Shown one piece after another: positions 16,535 to 25,400 of a stretch of 64,000 nt of DNA; the first letter of the stretch is position 1, and the number at the start of each line of letters is the position of its first letter. The notes under the pieces are model-generated. The model did not search any database and was not told the DNA's origin. It saw only the letters and a list, made by a program, of their open reading frames with translations. This DNA is from Leptospiraceae bacterium (GTDB lineage: Bacteria > Spirochaetota > Leptospiria > Leptospirales > Leptonemataceae). Made by a program: the position numbers and the translations under genes. The DNA lies in NCBI GenBank assembly GCA_002717505.1, contig PBEB01000074.1, positions 1 to 64,000 on the forward strand. The letters are read 5' to 3'.

Positions 16535-18205
16535 ATGGAAGCCGTGTCCAGGATTGCCTATTTAACGTACGATCGAATTCATTATCCATTCTTGGGGTAT
16601 GCCTTGCTGTACCCTCTGGGGTACTACTTTCATAGTTACTTTGAGCCGTTTCAGATTTCAGACAACCTGATTTTCCGTATTGGCATCGGCATTTACTGTG
16701 CGTTTCTATTCATAGGGTCTTTTTTTGTTGCCGGTCGGCGAGTGCTGCCTTTCGCCGTGGGCCTCCTGCATTTTTTCACGTTGCTGTACTCCTTTGTCCT
16801 CTGTCATTACAATGAGCTGGGTCTGAGTTATACCATTGGCCTGGCTTTGATCGTGGCATCCACTATCTCGGCCAGCATGAATGTTACCTTCATTCGAACC
16901 TATCTCGGCCTGGCTCTGGCATCATCCCTGTTTGTAATGATTCTGGCCACCGAAGGGGCACATCTCAACCCATATCTATTCTTTCTGGCCACCGGCGCGA
17001 TAGGTTTATTTGCCTACCAGTCCCGGAAGAGTGAGCTGGGATTGCTGGATGAACTGGAAACCTCCAACCTGGAAAAGGCGGACTTTCTGGCTACCATGAG
17101 TCATGAAGTGCGAAATTCCCTGAATGGAATTATTCCGGTACTGGATCTGTTACAGGGAGAGCAAGATTTGAATCGCAGAAGGGAGTATCTTTCTGTAGCC
17201 CGCCGATCCGGACGTTTCCTGTTGGATCTTATCTCTGAAGTGCTGGACCTTTCGAAAATGGCTGCCGGACGTCTGGATCTGCAAAAGCAGCGTTTCAGGC
17301 CCTCCCATGTAGTGGAGCTTGCAGTGGAGACCTTTCAGGTCCAGGCCGAGGCCTCCGGGAATCGTTTGCACCTGGAGCAACGGGGAAAAGATTCCTATTG
17401 TCTGGGTGATCCTACTCGAATTGGGCAGGTCCTGAACAATCTAATTGGAAATGCAGCCAAGTTCACGGAACAGGGTGAAATTCAGGTTATAGCCCAGTTC
17501 GAATCTAACGGGGATGAGCTGGCGATTTTGTTTATTGTTCAGGATAGCGGACCCGGAATACCCGATCTAGAAAGAGAAATCGTCTTCGACGAATACAGCC
17601 AGGTGCATTCAGCGGGCTGGCGAAAAAAAGGTACAGGACTGGGACTGGCCTTGAGTCGAAAGCTTGCCAGGCGAATGGGTGGGGACATCCTGGTGAGGCA
17701 AAGTCCGGCGGATTTCGCGCCTACCGGTAGTCGATTCGAATTTCGCTTCGCTCTACCCCTGGATCTGCAAGGACCACCACTGGCTCAAACTGGTCGAGAG
17801 CTGCATAGCGGACGAGCTCTTGTTGTGGACGATGATGCCGTAAGTCGTATGGTAATGGAGAGTCTGCTGCCGAACATAGGGCTTTCGGTGGAAAGCCTGG
17901 GCAGTGTTCAGGAGGCTCGACATCGTCTGTCGGAGGGGCACTACGAATACGTTTTTCTGGATCTTGAAATTGCCGATGACTCGGGAATCGAGCTGCTGAA
18001 GTCCCTGGGTGATCGCTCGAAGGATGAAGCCTATTTTCTGGTTACGGCTCATTCCGGAGGAGATGTTGAAAATCAGGCAATGCTGGCTGGTTTCGACGCT
18101 GTACTTACCAAGCCCCTGGATATGGAAATGCTGAGGAGTTTTATCCAGGAAGAGCAAGAAGGGACAGCCGAATCGAACGAAGAAAGGATGGCCGGTTCCG
18201 ATTGA
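16535..18205 (+). CDS. Membrane hybrid histidine kinase
   Basis: 556 residues. Residues 20-165 form about six membrane helices with no recognisable extracellular sensor domain, similar to other spirochaetal kinases. HisKA follows with ATMSHEVRNSLNG (His190 the phospho-acceptor), then HATPase_c with N-box GDPTRIGQVLNNLIGNAAKF, G1 VQDSGPGIP and G2 KGTGLGLALSRKLA. A receiver domain at the C terminus begins GRALVVDDDAVSRMV, with Asp476 in FLDLEI and the conserved Lys in VLTKPLD. The protein thus autophosphorylates and passes the phosphate to its own receiver; an Hpt protein or response regulator would be encoded elsewhere. Signal unknown. Transcribed divergently from the 258-residue unknown protein. 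Confidence 0.93.
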   Translation: MEAVSRIAYLTYDRIHYPFLGYALLYPLGYYFHSYFEPFQISDNLIFRIGIGIYCAFLFIGSFFVAGRRVLPFAVGLLHFFTLLYSFVLCHYNELGLSYTIGLALIVASTISASMNVTFIRTYLGLALASSLFVMILATEGAHLNPYLFFLATGAIGLFAYQSRKSELGLLDELETSNLEKADFLATMSHEVRNSLNGIIPVLDLLQGEQDLNRRREYLSVARRSGRFLLDLISEVLDLSKMAAGRLDLQKQRFRPSHVVELAVETFQVQAEASGNRLHLEQRGKDSYCLGDPTRIGQVLNNLIGNAAKFTEQGEIQVIAQFESNGDELAILFIVQDSGPGIPDLEREIVFDEYSQVHSAGWRKKGTGLGLALSRKLARRMGGDILVRQSPADFAPTGSRFEFRFALPLDLQGPPLAQTGRELHSGRALVVDDDAVSRMVMESLLPNIGLSVESLGSVQEARHRLSEGHYEYVFLDLEIADDSGIELLKSLGDRSKDEAYFLVTAHSGGDVENQAMLAGFDAVLTKPLDMEMLRSFIQEEQEGTAESNEERMAGSD

Positions 18206-18269
18206 TACGTAGTGCCAGAGTCCGAATCAAGCTGGCATTTCTCTTTTCTGAATTGATATACAGCGTTGA

Positions 18270-19514
18270 TCAAAGATCCAGTAAGCGAGCCTGAAAACCA
18301 GCTTCGCGAATGGTCTGCATGATCTGGTCTTTATGGGCGGAGTCCCTGGTTTCCACGGTAAGGTCCAGGTCTGCACTCTTAATGGACAGGGCAGAAAAAA
18401 CTCGATGATGAGCTACATCTACGATATTTCCTTCGCACCGGGCAATCATATCGCTTATTCGCGCCAGTTCGCCCGGAACGTCAGTAATCTCCAACCGTAT
18501 GCGAATTAACCGGCCGTCCCTGGCCAGGCTTCGAAGCATAACGAAAGCCAGAATTCGTTCATCTATGTTGCCGCCGCAAATGATAAGTCCCACTTTTCTG
18601 GATGCGAAGCGACTGGCATTTTCTGGCGATAGTAAAGCTGCCAGAGCCGCCGCCCCGGCTCCTTCGGCCACGGTCTTTTCTACACTGGCCAGAAGGGCAA
18701 CGGCCCGTTCGATTTCTTTTTCGGGGGCAAGGACAATATCGGATACATGTTTTCGAATGATGTCCATAGTAAGCTTCCCGGGGGATTTCACAGCGATGCC
18801 TTCTGCAATAGTGGCTGCACCGGTGGGAGCAAGGCTTAGATCATAGAAATTATTGTAGGCGAATGGATAGGCATCGCTCTGAACGCCGTAAACCTTAATA
18901 TCAGGATTCAAGGAATGAGCTGCGATGGAAATACCTGATATTAAACCGCCTCCTCCGATGGGCACAATCAAGGCATCTAGATCGCCATGCTGTTCTAGCA
19001 TCTCGATGGCTACGGTGCCCTGACCTGCGATGACTTCAGGATCATCGTAAGGATGAACGAGAACCAGATCCTTCTCCTTGATTCGCTCCAGGGCAACCGC
19101 ATAGGATTCGTCTACATTATCCCCGGCCAGCTCCACAGTAGCGCCGAAGTTACGAGTGTGCCGGACTTTGTTTAGAGGAGTGTATCGAGGCATTATAATC
19201 GTTGCGGGAATTCCCAGCCGCTGGCAATGATAGGCCACACCCTGGGCATGGTTTCCAGCAGACATAGCTATTATGCCACGAGCCTTTTCTTCATCTGACA
19301 GACTCAGCAACTTATTGAGGGCGCCTCGCTCCTTAAAAGAGGCAGTAAACTGATGATTTTCGAATTTCAGCCATACATCCGCGCCACAGAGTCCAGATAG
19401 CGTGCGCGAATGCTGAAAGGGCGTCTTTACAATAGATCCGTTAAGGTTTTTGAATGCTTGCTGGATATCCTGAAATGAGGGCGATGCACGATTTGGTTTC
19501 GGCTGTGATTGCAT
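18270..19514 (-). CDS. ilvA: Threonine ammonia-lyase with C-terminal ACT domain
   Basis: 414 residues. PLP-dependent fold II enzyme that converts threonine to 2-oxobutanoate, the first step of isoleucine synthesis or a catabolic route. K61 in TASFKERGALNKL carries PLP; VPIGGGGLISG is the phosphate-binding Gly loop; IICGGNID is also typical. A single ACT-like domain occupies residues about 335-414 (RLEITDVPGELARISDMIARCEGNIV). The length and single short ACT domain match the TdcB/IlvA 400-residue class, not the 510-residue E. coli IlvA with two ACT domains. Leptospira mostly makes isoleucine by the citramalate pathway, so a catabolic or auxiliary role is plausible. Monocistronic. Confidence 0.92.
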   Translation of the reverse strand: MQSQPKPNRASPSFQDIQQAFKNLNGSIVKTPFQHSRTLSGLCGADVWLKFENHQFTASFKERGALNKLLSLSDEEKARGIIAMSAGNHAQGVAYHCQRLGIPATIIMPRYTPLNKVRHTRNFGATVELAGDNVDESYAVALERIKEKDLVLVHPYDDPEVIAGQGTVAIEMLEQHGDLDALIVPIGGGGLISGISIAAHSLNPDIKVYGVQSDAYPFAYNNFYDLSLAPTGAATIAEGIAVKSPGKLTMDIIRKHVSDIVLAPEKEIERAVALLASVEKTVAEGAGAAALAALLSPENASRFASRKVGLIICGGNIDERILAFVMLRSLARDGRLIRIRLEITDVPGELARISDMIARCEGNIVDVAHHRVFSALSIKSADLDLTVETRDSAHKDQIMQTIREAGFQARLLDL

Positions 19515-19663
19515 ATCCTGATTCTGCGCTCTGCTAATCCCTTACTAGTTCTGGCTCATGATTTTCGCAAGACATTGGTTAGATTCTGTTTCCATGGAGC
19601 CACGATCTACGAGCTACTATGCACTAATTGATCCATCGCATTACCGCGTGCCGACCCTGGTTT

Positions 19664-20533
19664 TCAGGCAGAGTCGGAAGTATTGAGGTATCGATCCAGA
19701 TTGTGGTCGATCAACTCCATTCCCGCTTCGATCTTGGCCGGCCAGGACGGCAGGGTATCATCCTCCCAGTACCAGTCCCCAACTACATTGAGAATGGGAC
19801 CTGCATCGGAAAACAACGCTTTCTTTACACCGATTTGTAGGTCCTCGGTTTCCAGGGAACGGTAGGGAACGTTGGATTTGGCCAGAGGACCCAGGACAGA
19901 TTCTTCCTCGGCCCCATTTATGGATGCGAAGTAATCTTTAAACTTCTTACCGGAGGCTTTCCAGCCTTTTCTGTATTCCTCCTGTTCCGGATACTTCCCG
20001 GAACTGATGGCCTTCTGCGAAAGGATAGAGATTCCTCTGGCTGAATTACTCACAAACATTCCATAGCGAACGCATTTAAAGCGATCCGCATGCTTCAGGG
20101 TAATCTCTTCCATTGTGATTTTAGTGTAGATCATGGGCCCATAAAGCATCATCAAGGGCTCCAGCCACATGAACCCGGAAAACCAGAGAGCGATTTCAGG
20201 CGAAAGTGCTCTCGTGAGTCTCAGCATTGGTATCACCGAGAACTCCACGCTTTCTCTGTATTCCTGAGCATCCGCATATTGCACAGGTTTCCCTACAGGG
20301 CCCCGAGCCGGTACATATACGATGGCCCGCAACGGATCGTTCACTTCATTTATTACTCGATCAATGGAATTCGCATCTGTAAGGTTAACATCATTGATGG
20401 TCCGGTCTGCGCCCTGCACAGTACCTTCCGACGAAGTAGTGCTGATGATGTATGCCTCTGGATCTTCCTTTCGAATCGCCTGTATCGATTGCTGACCCAG
20501 TACTGCATTTCCGCCAATAATTAGATAATTCAT
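19664..20533 (-). CDS. NAD(P)-binding Rossmann-fold protein (SDR-like)
   Basis: 289 residues from ATG 20533, which has GGGAAG just upstream; the longer frame from 20584 has no ribosome site. N-terminal MNYLIIGGNAVLGQQSIQAI is a Rossmann nucleotide-binding turn, and the expected NVNDPLRAIVYVPARGPVG strand/loop follows. The usual YxxxK pair may be Y...K in LYGPMIYTKITMEEIT. The C-terminal half is unlike classic SDRs. Orthologues occur in leptospires as uncharacterised proteins, sometimes near lipid genes. The substrate is unknown. It is divergent from the serine hydrolase gene with 138 bp between starts. Confidence 0.72.
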   Translation of the reverse strand: MNYLIIGGNAVLGQQSIQAIRKEDPEAYIISTTSSEGTVQGADRTINDVNLTDANSIDRVINEVNDPLRAIVYVPARGPVGKPVQYADAQEYRESVEFSVIPMLRLTRALSPEIALWFSGFMWLEPLMMLYGPMIYTKITMEEITLKHADRFKCVRYGMFVSNSARGISILSQKAISSGKYPEQEEYRKGWKASGKKFKDYFASINGAEEESVLGPLAKSNVPYRSLETEDLQIGVKKALFSDAGPILNVVGDWYWEDDTLPSWPAKIEAGMELIDHNLDRYLNTSDSA

Positions 20534-20671
20534 AACTCTTCCCAATTTTGATTGCACTATATGTAAGCCGGTTCTGAAGAGCAACCAATTGACGGATATT
20601 CCATTATAAACTCGACAGATGAAAGACGGGGTTTCATTGATGCAATAGAAAGAGAACCTTCGGGGGAGTGT

Positions 20672-22162
20672 ATGAAGAATTGGAAGATTGTGGTATCCAT
20701 AGGAGCAGTTGTGCTGGCCGTCGCATTGCTTGCGGTAGTTTCGATGCTAGCTCCTATAGGAAGCGGCTACTATGCAAAATATCTTTGCTCTCAGCTATTT
20801 GTTTCCGGCCGCGAAGATGTTGAGCGGATCGTAGAAGAAGAAATCAAGCCCACGAATCCTTTGTTTGGCATGGTAAGTCATGAATTGGATCGGGAAGAAA
20901 AAACCGTCCGGGCAGTGACTCTGGGCCTCTTTAGTCCTACTCTTGCCATCTATCGCCCTGAAGTGGGTTGCACTCTGGCCGTAAAGGTGACTCGTGAGGA
21001 ATTGATGGCGCAGGTACAGGGCCTGTCCTTTGATCGTTCTGTTGATCCTGCGGAATGGCCCCGCGGAAGTTCTGCCCCCATTGCCGATGAAGCTACCGAA
21101 GCGATGGATACATTGAATCTTGCCGAAGATTTGAATCCGCCGGTTATTACCAGGAATGGCATGACTTTGAGTACCCGCCGATTAAAGCAAGTGCTGGATT
21201 GGGCCTTCAGCGAACCAGAAGATGGAAGAAGGCAAACCCAGGCTGTGGTCATAGTCTATCGCGGTAAACTGATTGCTGAACGGTACGCTGACGGATTCAA
21301 CAAAGACACTCCGGTTCTGGGCTGGTCCATGTCCAAGACGGCTACAGCCACCCTGGCTGGCATGATGGTCCTGGACGGAAAACTGGATATTTCGGAGTCG
21401 GCGAATGTGCCCGAATGGGAGGATGACCCGGAACGAAGCGCCATCACTACCAATGATTTGCTCCACATGTCTTCCGGATTGGACTTTTCAGAAGTGTATC
21501 AACCCTTTAACGATGCTCCGGAGATGCTATACAATAGCGCCGATATGGCGGCTTATGCTGCCAGCCAATCTCCCGCTTATGTGCCAGGCACTCGGTGGTA
21601 CTACTCCAGCGGTGATACGAATCTTCTGGCCCGGATTCTAAGGGATCTTTCCGGAGGAACTCTGGTGGATGTTCAGAGCTATGCGCGAAATCGGCTTTTT
21701 AATGAGCTGGGTATGAACACGGTTTATTTCGAGCCGGATCCGTCCGGGACGTTCGTGGGTTCCAGCTATATGTATGCTTCTGCTCGCGATTGGGCGAGGT
21801 TGGGGCTTCTGTTGCAGAACGATGGTATCTGGAATGGAAAGCGAATTCTTCCAGAGGGCTGGGTAGAATACATGCGAACTCCTGCCAGCGATTCCGATGG
21901 GCAATACGGCGCCCAGCTCTGGCTGAATGCCGGTCGGGATAATGAAGAAGTGATTCCGGAAAGAAGATTTCAGTCCTTGCCCAAAAACATGTTCTATATG
22001 TCCGGGTATAATGGACAGAACGTTGTGGTTCTACCGGATGAAGAACTCATTGTTGTGCGCCTGGGAGTTACCCATGATCGAAACAATTGGAACATAGAGA
22101 AACTGGTAGTAGGATCTTTGCAGGCTCTGGGATTGCGTGAATACGTTGAGTCATTAGATTAG
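20672..22162 (+). CDS. Class C beta-lactamase-related serine hydrolase
   Basis: 496 residues with an N-terminal membrane anchor or signal (residues 5-27) and a long, poorly conserved region to about residue 165, then a beta-lactamase/transpeptidase domain. The nucleophile motif S219-M-S-K222 is in GWSMSKTATATL, the second motif is YYSSGDTNLL, and HMSSGLDF and the C-terminal YNGQNVVVLPD are also family features. The gene has GGGGGAG 4 bases before ATG. Such proteins are esterases, peptidases or D-aminoacylases as often as beta-lactamases, so drug resistance should not be inferred. It probably acts outside the cytoplasmic membrane. Confidence 0.87.
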   Translation: MKNWKIVVSIGAVVLAVALLAVVSMLAPIGSGYYAKYLCSQLFVSGREDVERIVEEEIKPTNPLFGMVSHELDREEKTVRAVTLGLFSPTLAIYRPEVGCTLAVKVTREELMAQVQGLSFDRSVDPAEWPRGSSAPIADEATEAMDTLNLAEDLNPPVITRNGMTLSTRRLKQVLDWAFSEPEDGRRQTQAVVIVYRGKLIAERYADGFNKDTPVLGWSMSKTATATLAGMMVLDGKLDISESANVPEWEDDPERSAITTNDLLHMSSGLDFSEVYQPFNDAPEMLYNSADMAAYAASQSPAYVPGTRWYYSSGDTNLLARILRDLSGGTLVDVQSYARNRLFNELGMNTVYFEPDPSGTFVGSSYMYASARDWARLGLLLQNDGIWNGKRILPEGWVEYMRTPASDSDGQYGAQLWLNAGRDNEEVIPERRFQSLPKNMFYMSGYNGQNVVVLPDEELIVVRLGVTHDRNNWNIEKLVVGSLQALGLREYVESLD

Positions 22163-22482
22163 AAAACAGAAAAGCCTGCAACATTGGAGCAGGGGAGGGA
22201 GCTTCGGGATTCGTTTGAATTCGAGGCTCTCGCTCCTCGCCAATCCTGCATTCTTTCCATCTAACGTTGAATGCTTCGCGCCCACCAACAAAAACCTAAG
22301 AACCATGGAATCTATGAGCAGGAGCCAATCGGCTTGGCGCATATTTCTGACTTGATGTCAGCGTATCGATCAGGGGCATCATGAGCTGCTACGGTCCGGT
22401 AACGTCACAAAAAAGTAAGCCGGACATACTATAGTTTCTAAATCATTACTGGACACCTGGTTGCCCCGCTTCACGTTTTGTC
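22163..22482. other. Intergenic region of 320 bp
   Basis: Lies between the serine hydrolase gene and the 1581-codon gene. A weak CCTGC/GCAGG hairpin follows the hydrolase stop but lacks a T-run. A TACTATAG stretch near 22428 could be part of a -10 box for the large gene, without a clear -35. Nothing else stands out. Confidence 0.4.
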
Positions 22483-25400
22483 ATGCTTCTGTCAGACCTT
22501 CATAACTCCGTAAAGGACCAGTTCCTCGATTCGGTAAATGATGCCCTGGATAAAGGCATCATGGACGCTGAAACCATTAGAATGCTGATCGTATCTCCCA
22601 CGGAAGACAGAAGTGCATTGATCATTCAGTTCAGCGATGAATACGAGGAATTCCTCTATTTAGAATTCGTAGATACGGATCCCATTGGCTACATCAACAT
22701 CTCTCCCTGGCTGGATGCATGCGATGCCCTGGACTCCGAAGTAGGCGAACTAAGCGATTCAGAATCTGCTCAGCTAAAGAGGATTCGTCAACGGCATGAA
22801 AAAGTCGGACCCGCTATTTCTTTGGAAACAATACCGGAAGGATTCCGCAGGCAGCGTATGGAGTTGCTTCGGGAAACCATGCTCCAGGAAGTGCAGTCCG
22901 GCCTCCGTCTGGCGGCAGCGGAACTGGCCCATCGCTTCCATCACGTTGTACCGATTGTGACCAAGAAGCTAGTTTTCGAAAATGAAGATCACAATGACAC
23001 CGTGGCTTTCTGCCACGAACTGGGCCAGGGACCTTTCTATCATGCGCTGGTGCATCTTCCGGAAGTCATTCTGACCTATCCGTTCCTGAAATTTACGGAC
23101 AAGGGATTTGTGTTGTTTTATCCGGAAGGAAGTATTCAGGAAGAGGATGACAATGAAATCTCCAGCGTAACATCGTTTGAGGCAGAAGAGATGCGCTTCG
23201 CCCGAATGAGCGACGACGGATCCGATTTTGTATTTCGAATGAAAGATCAATTCCAGGATTGGAAGATCGACGGAGGACATATCCACGAGGAATGGGGCGA
23301 TTTTTCTGAAGAAGAACTACTGAACGGATTTCGCCGTTTTCTCCAGGAGCATCCGGAACTGGAAATTGACCTGCAGACCGTGCCGCACCCGGTAAGCAAT
23401 CGCAAAGACTTTGAGCAGTGGATGGACCGCCTGGTGGAATTCAATCTGAAACTCGGATATGATCAATTCACTGCCATTCTGGATATGGGCGAAGAAGCCG
23501 TGGAAGCGGCTCTGGCCATCATGCCAGATACTTATTCCCAGAAGGACCGGCTGAAGATTCGTCGCGCTCAGCGAAGCATGGAGACCGGCAATTTTGCTCG
23601 AGCGTTGAAACAGTTTCAGGAAATCCAAAACCTGTCTTCGCATTACGATCCAGAATTGCTCTATCTTTACTCCGTTACGGGAGAAGACCATGTCTTTGAA
23701 AAAAAGCTGGATGAATTACAAAGTGAAGGCGCCGCAAAAGGCGAAGTGAAGCTACCTGTCTGGCTTCATAGGGTTCGCAAGAATTACACGGATCCTGCCT
23801 CTTTGCAGGGACTGCAGCAGGAACTCTCAGAATTTGTACAGGAACGTGAGGGCTATAGAGATCAAAGCTATGCTCTATTCAATCTTGCTATTGTTTTCGC
23901 GGGGCTGGGAAAAATCGGCGAAGCGCTGGCTACTATTCGTCGGGTGGACTTTACAGAGAGTTTTCTCTCTTCAATAGCCAGTGCTGAGCTAGCGGTGCAT
24001 CCTGAATTGGTGGCTGCCTGGGTGGAGATGAAATCCGAACGGGAAGAAGCGGAAGCTCTGTCCCAGGCGCTGCGAGAGGGGCCGGAGCAGGAGGAAATCG
24101 AGGATCGTCGAAAAGCCGAAGAAAGCGACTCAGAGTTGGAATTTGTCTTTCAGTCCGAACTGGAGCACGAATCCAAAGTGGACTGGGCTGATTTTTTCGG
24201 ACCGCGTCGGTTGCTGCGCGCCCGGGATGAAACCCTGGAACTGCTGGCAGTGGATCTGGACGCTCAATCTGTTCAATCAATCCATTCAATACCTCTAGAA
24301 GCAGATGCCGGAGATTACTCATTTCAGCTGAGCGGAAATCATCTCTTCGTGCTGCGCTACAACTCTGAGAGTATAGTTCAGTATGATATTCAAGACGACC
24401 AATTCGAGCTGGTTGCCACTTATTCGCATAAAGCCCGAAACTCCAGATATAGATTGATAGGTGTACATGACGGCCATCTTTACGCTTCCGCCGGTCCACG
24501 AATGGAAATATTTGCGGTGGGAGAGACGGCAGAGGTTCCTCTTTCGCAGGTATTATATAAGCTTCCCGACGAATCTGTATATTTCATTGCAGGCTATAAG
24601 AACATCATCTATGCAGGAAGCCGCGATTTGACCACAATCGATGTTTCCGACCCTTTCAAGCCTCAGGTGCTTTCTAGCCTGGCTCCCTTTTCCAGTTCTA
24701 CTCCACATGAAATACAATTCTGGGACCATTTCTTACTGGCAGACTATCTTTATGACATCAAGGTTCCGGCTTCGCCCCGGCAAATTGATGACATCTGTCG
24801 TGACCATGCTCCGCTGCGAGTGTTTGGTTCTGACTCGAAGGATGCGCTGCCCGAACATGTACCGGGATTATTTAGCTGCGGCGATGACCAGGGAATGCTA
24901 AGACAGATTCTTCATAAGGATGGAGTGTTTTCAGGCGTTCGTATCTGGCAAAACGTTATGGATCAGGAAAGAGAATTTCCCAAAAGAAGCGTTTATCCTG
25001 TATGCTCCATGCTCTGCGGAGATCGACTGGTTGCGGTGAATCGCGATGAAATCTTTTTCTTCGAACGCTTTCCCGCGAAAGTCAGGCCCACCATGGATGG
25101 TCAGAGTCTTCTGGAATCGTCAGTTAAGGGTATGCTACAGGAATACTCTTCCACTGATTCCTCGGAGAAAGCAACCGTTGGTGGGATCAGGATTATCCTG
25201 GAGTCCTATGGTGCCGAAATAAAGATTTTGCCAGCAGTGAGTATCCCTTCGGTGGGCTCAATGACTCCATTGATAGAGAAGCATCTCTTCTATTCCAGAG
25301 ACAATCCCGACTTTGTGGAAGGAGCGATTGTCCGCGTGGACGATGAGACTCTGGCCCAGTTTTGCAGATCGCTTCCCGAGCTCCAGGAAATGGCCTCGGG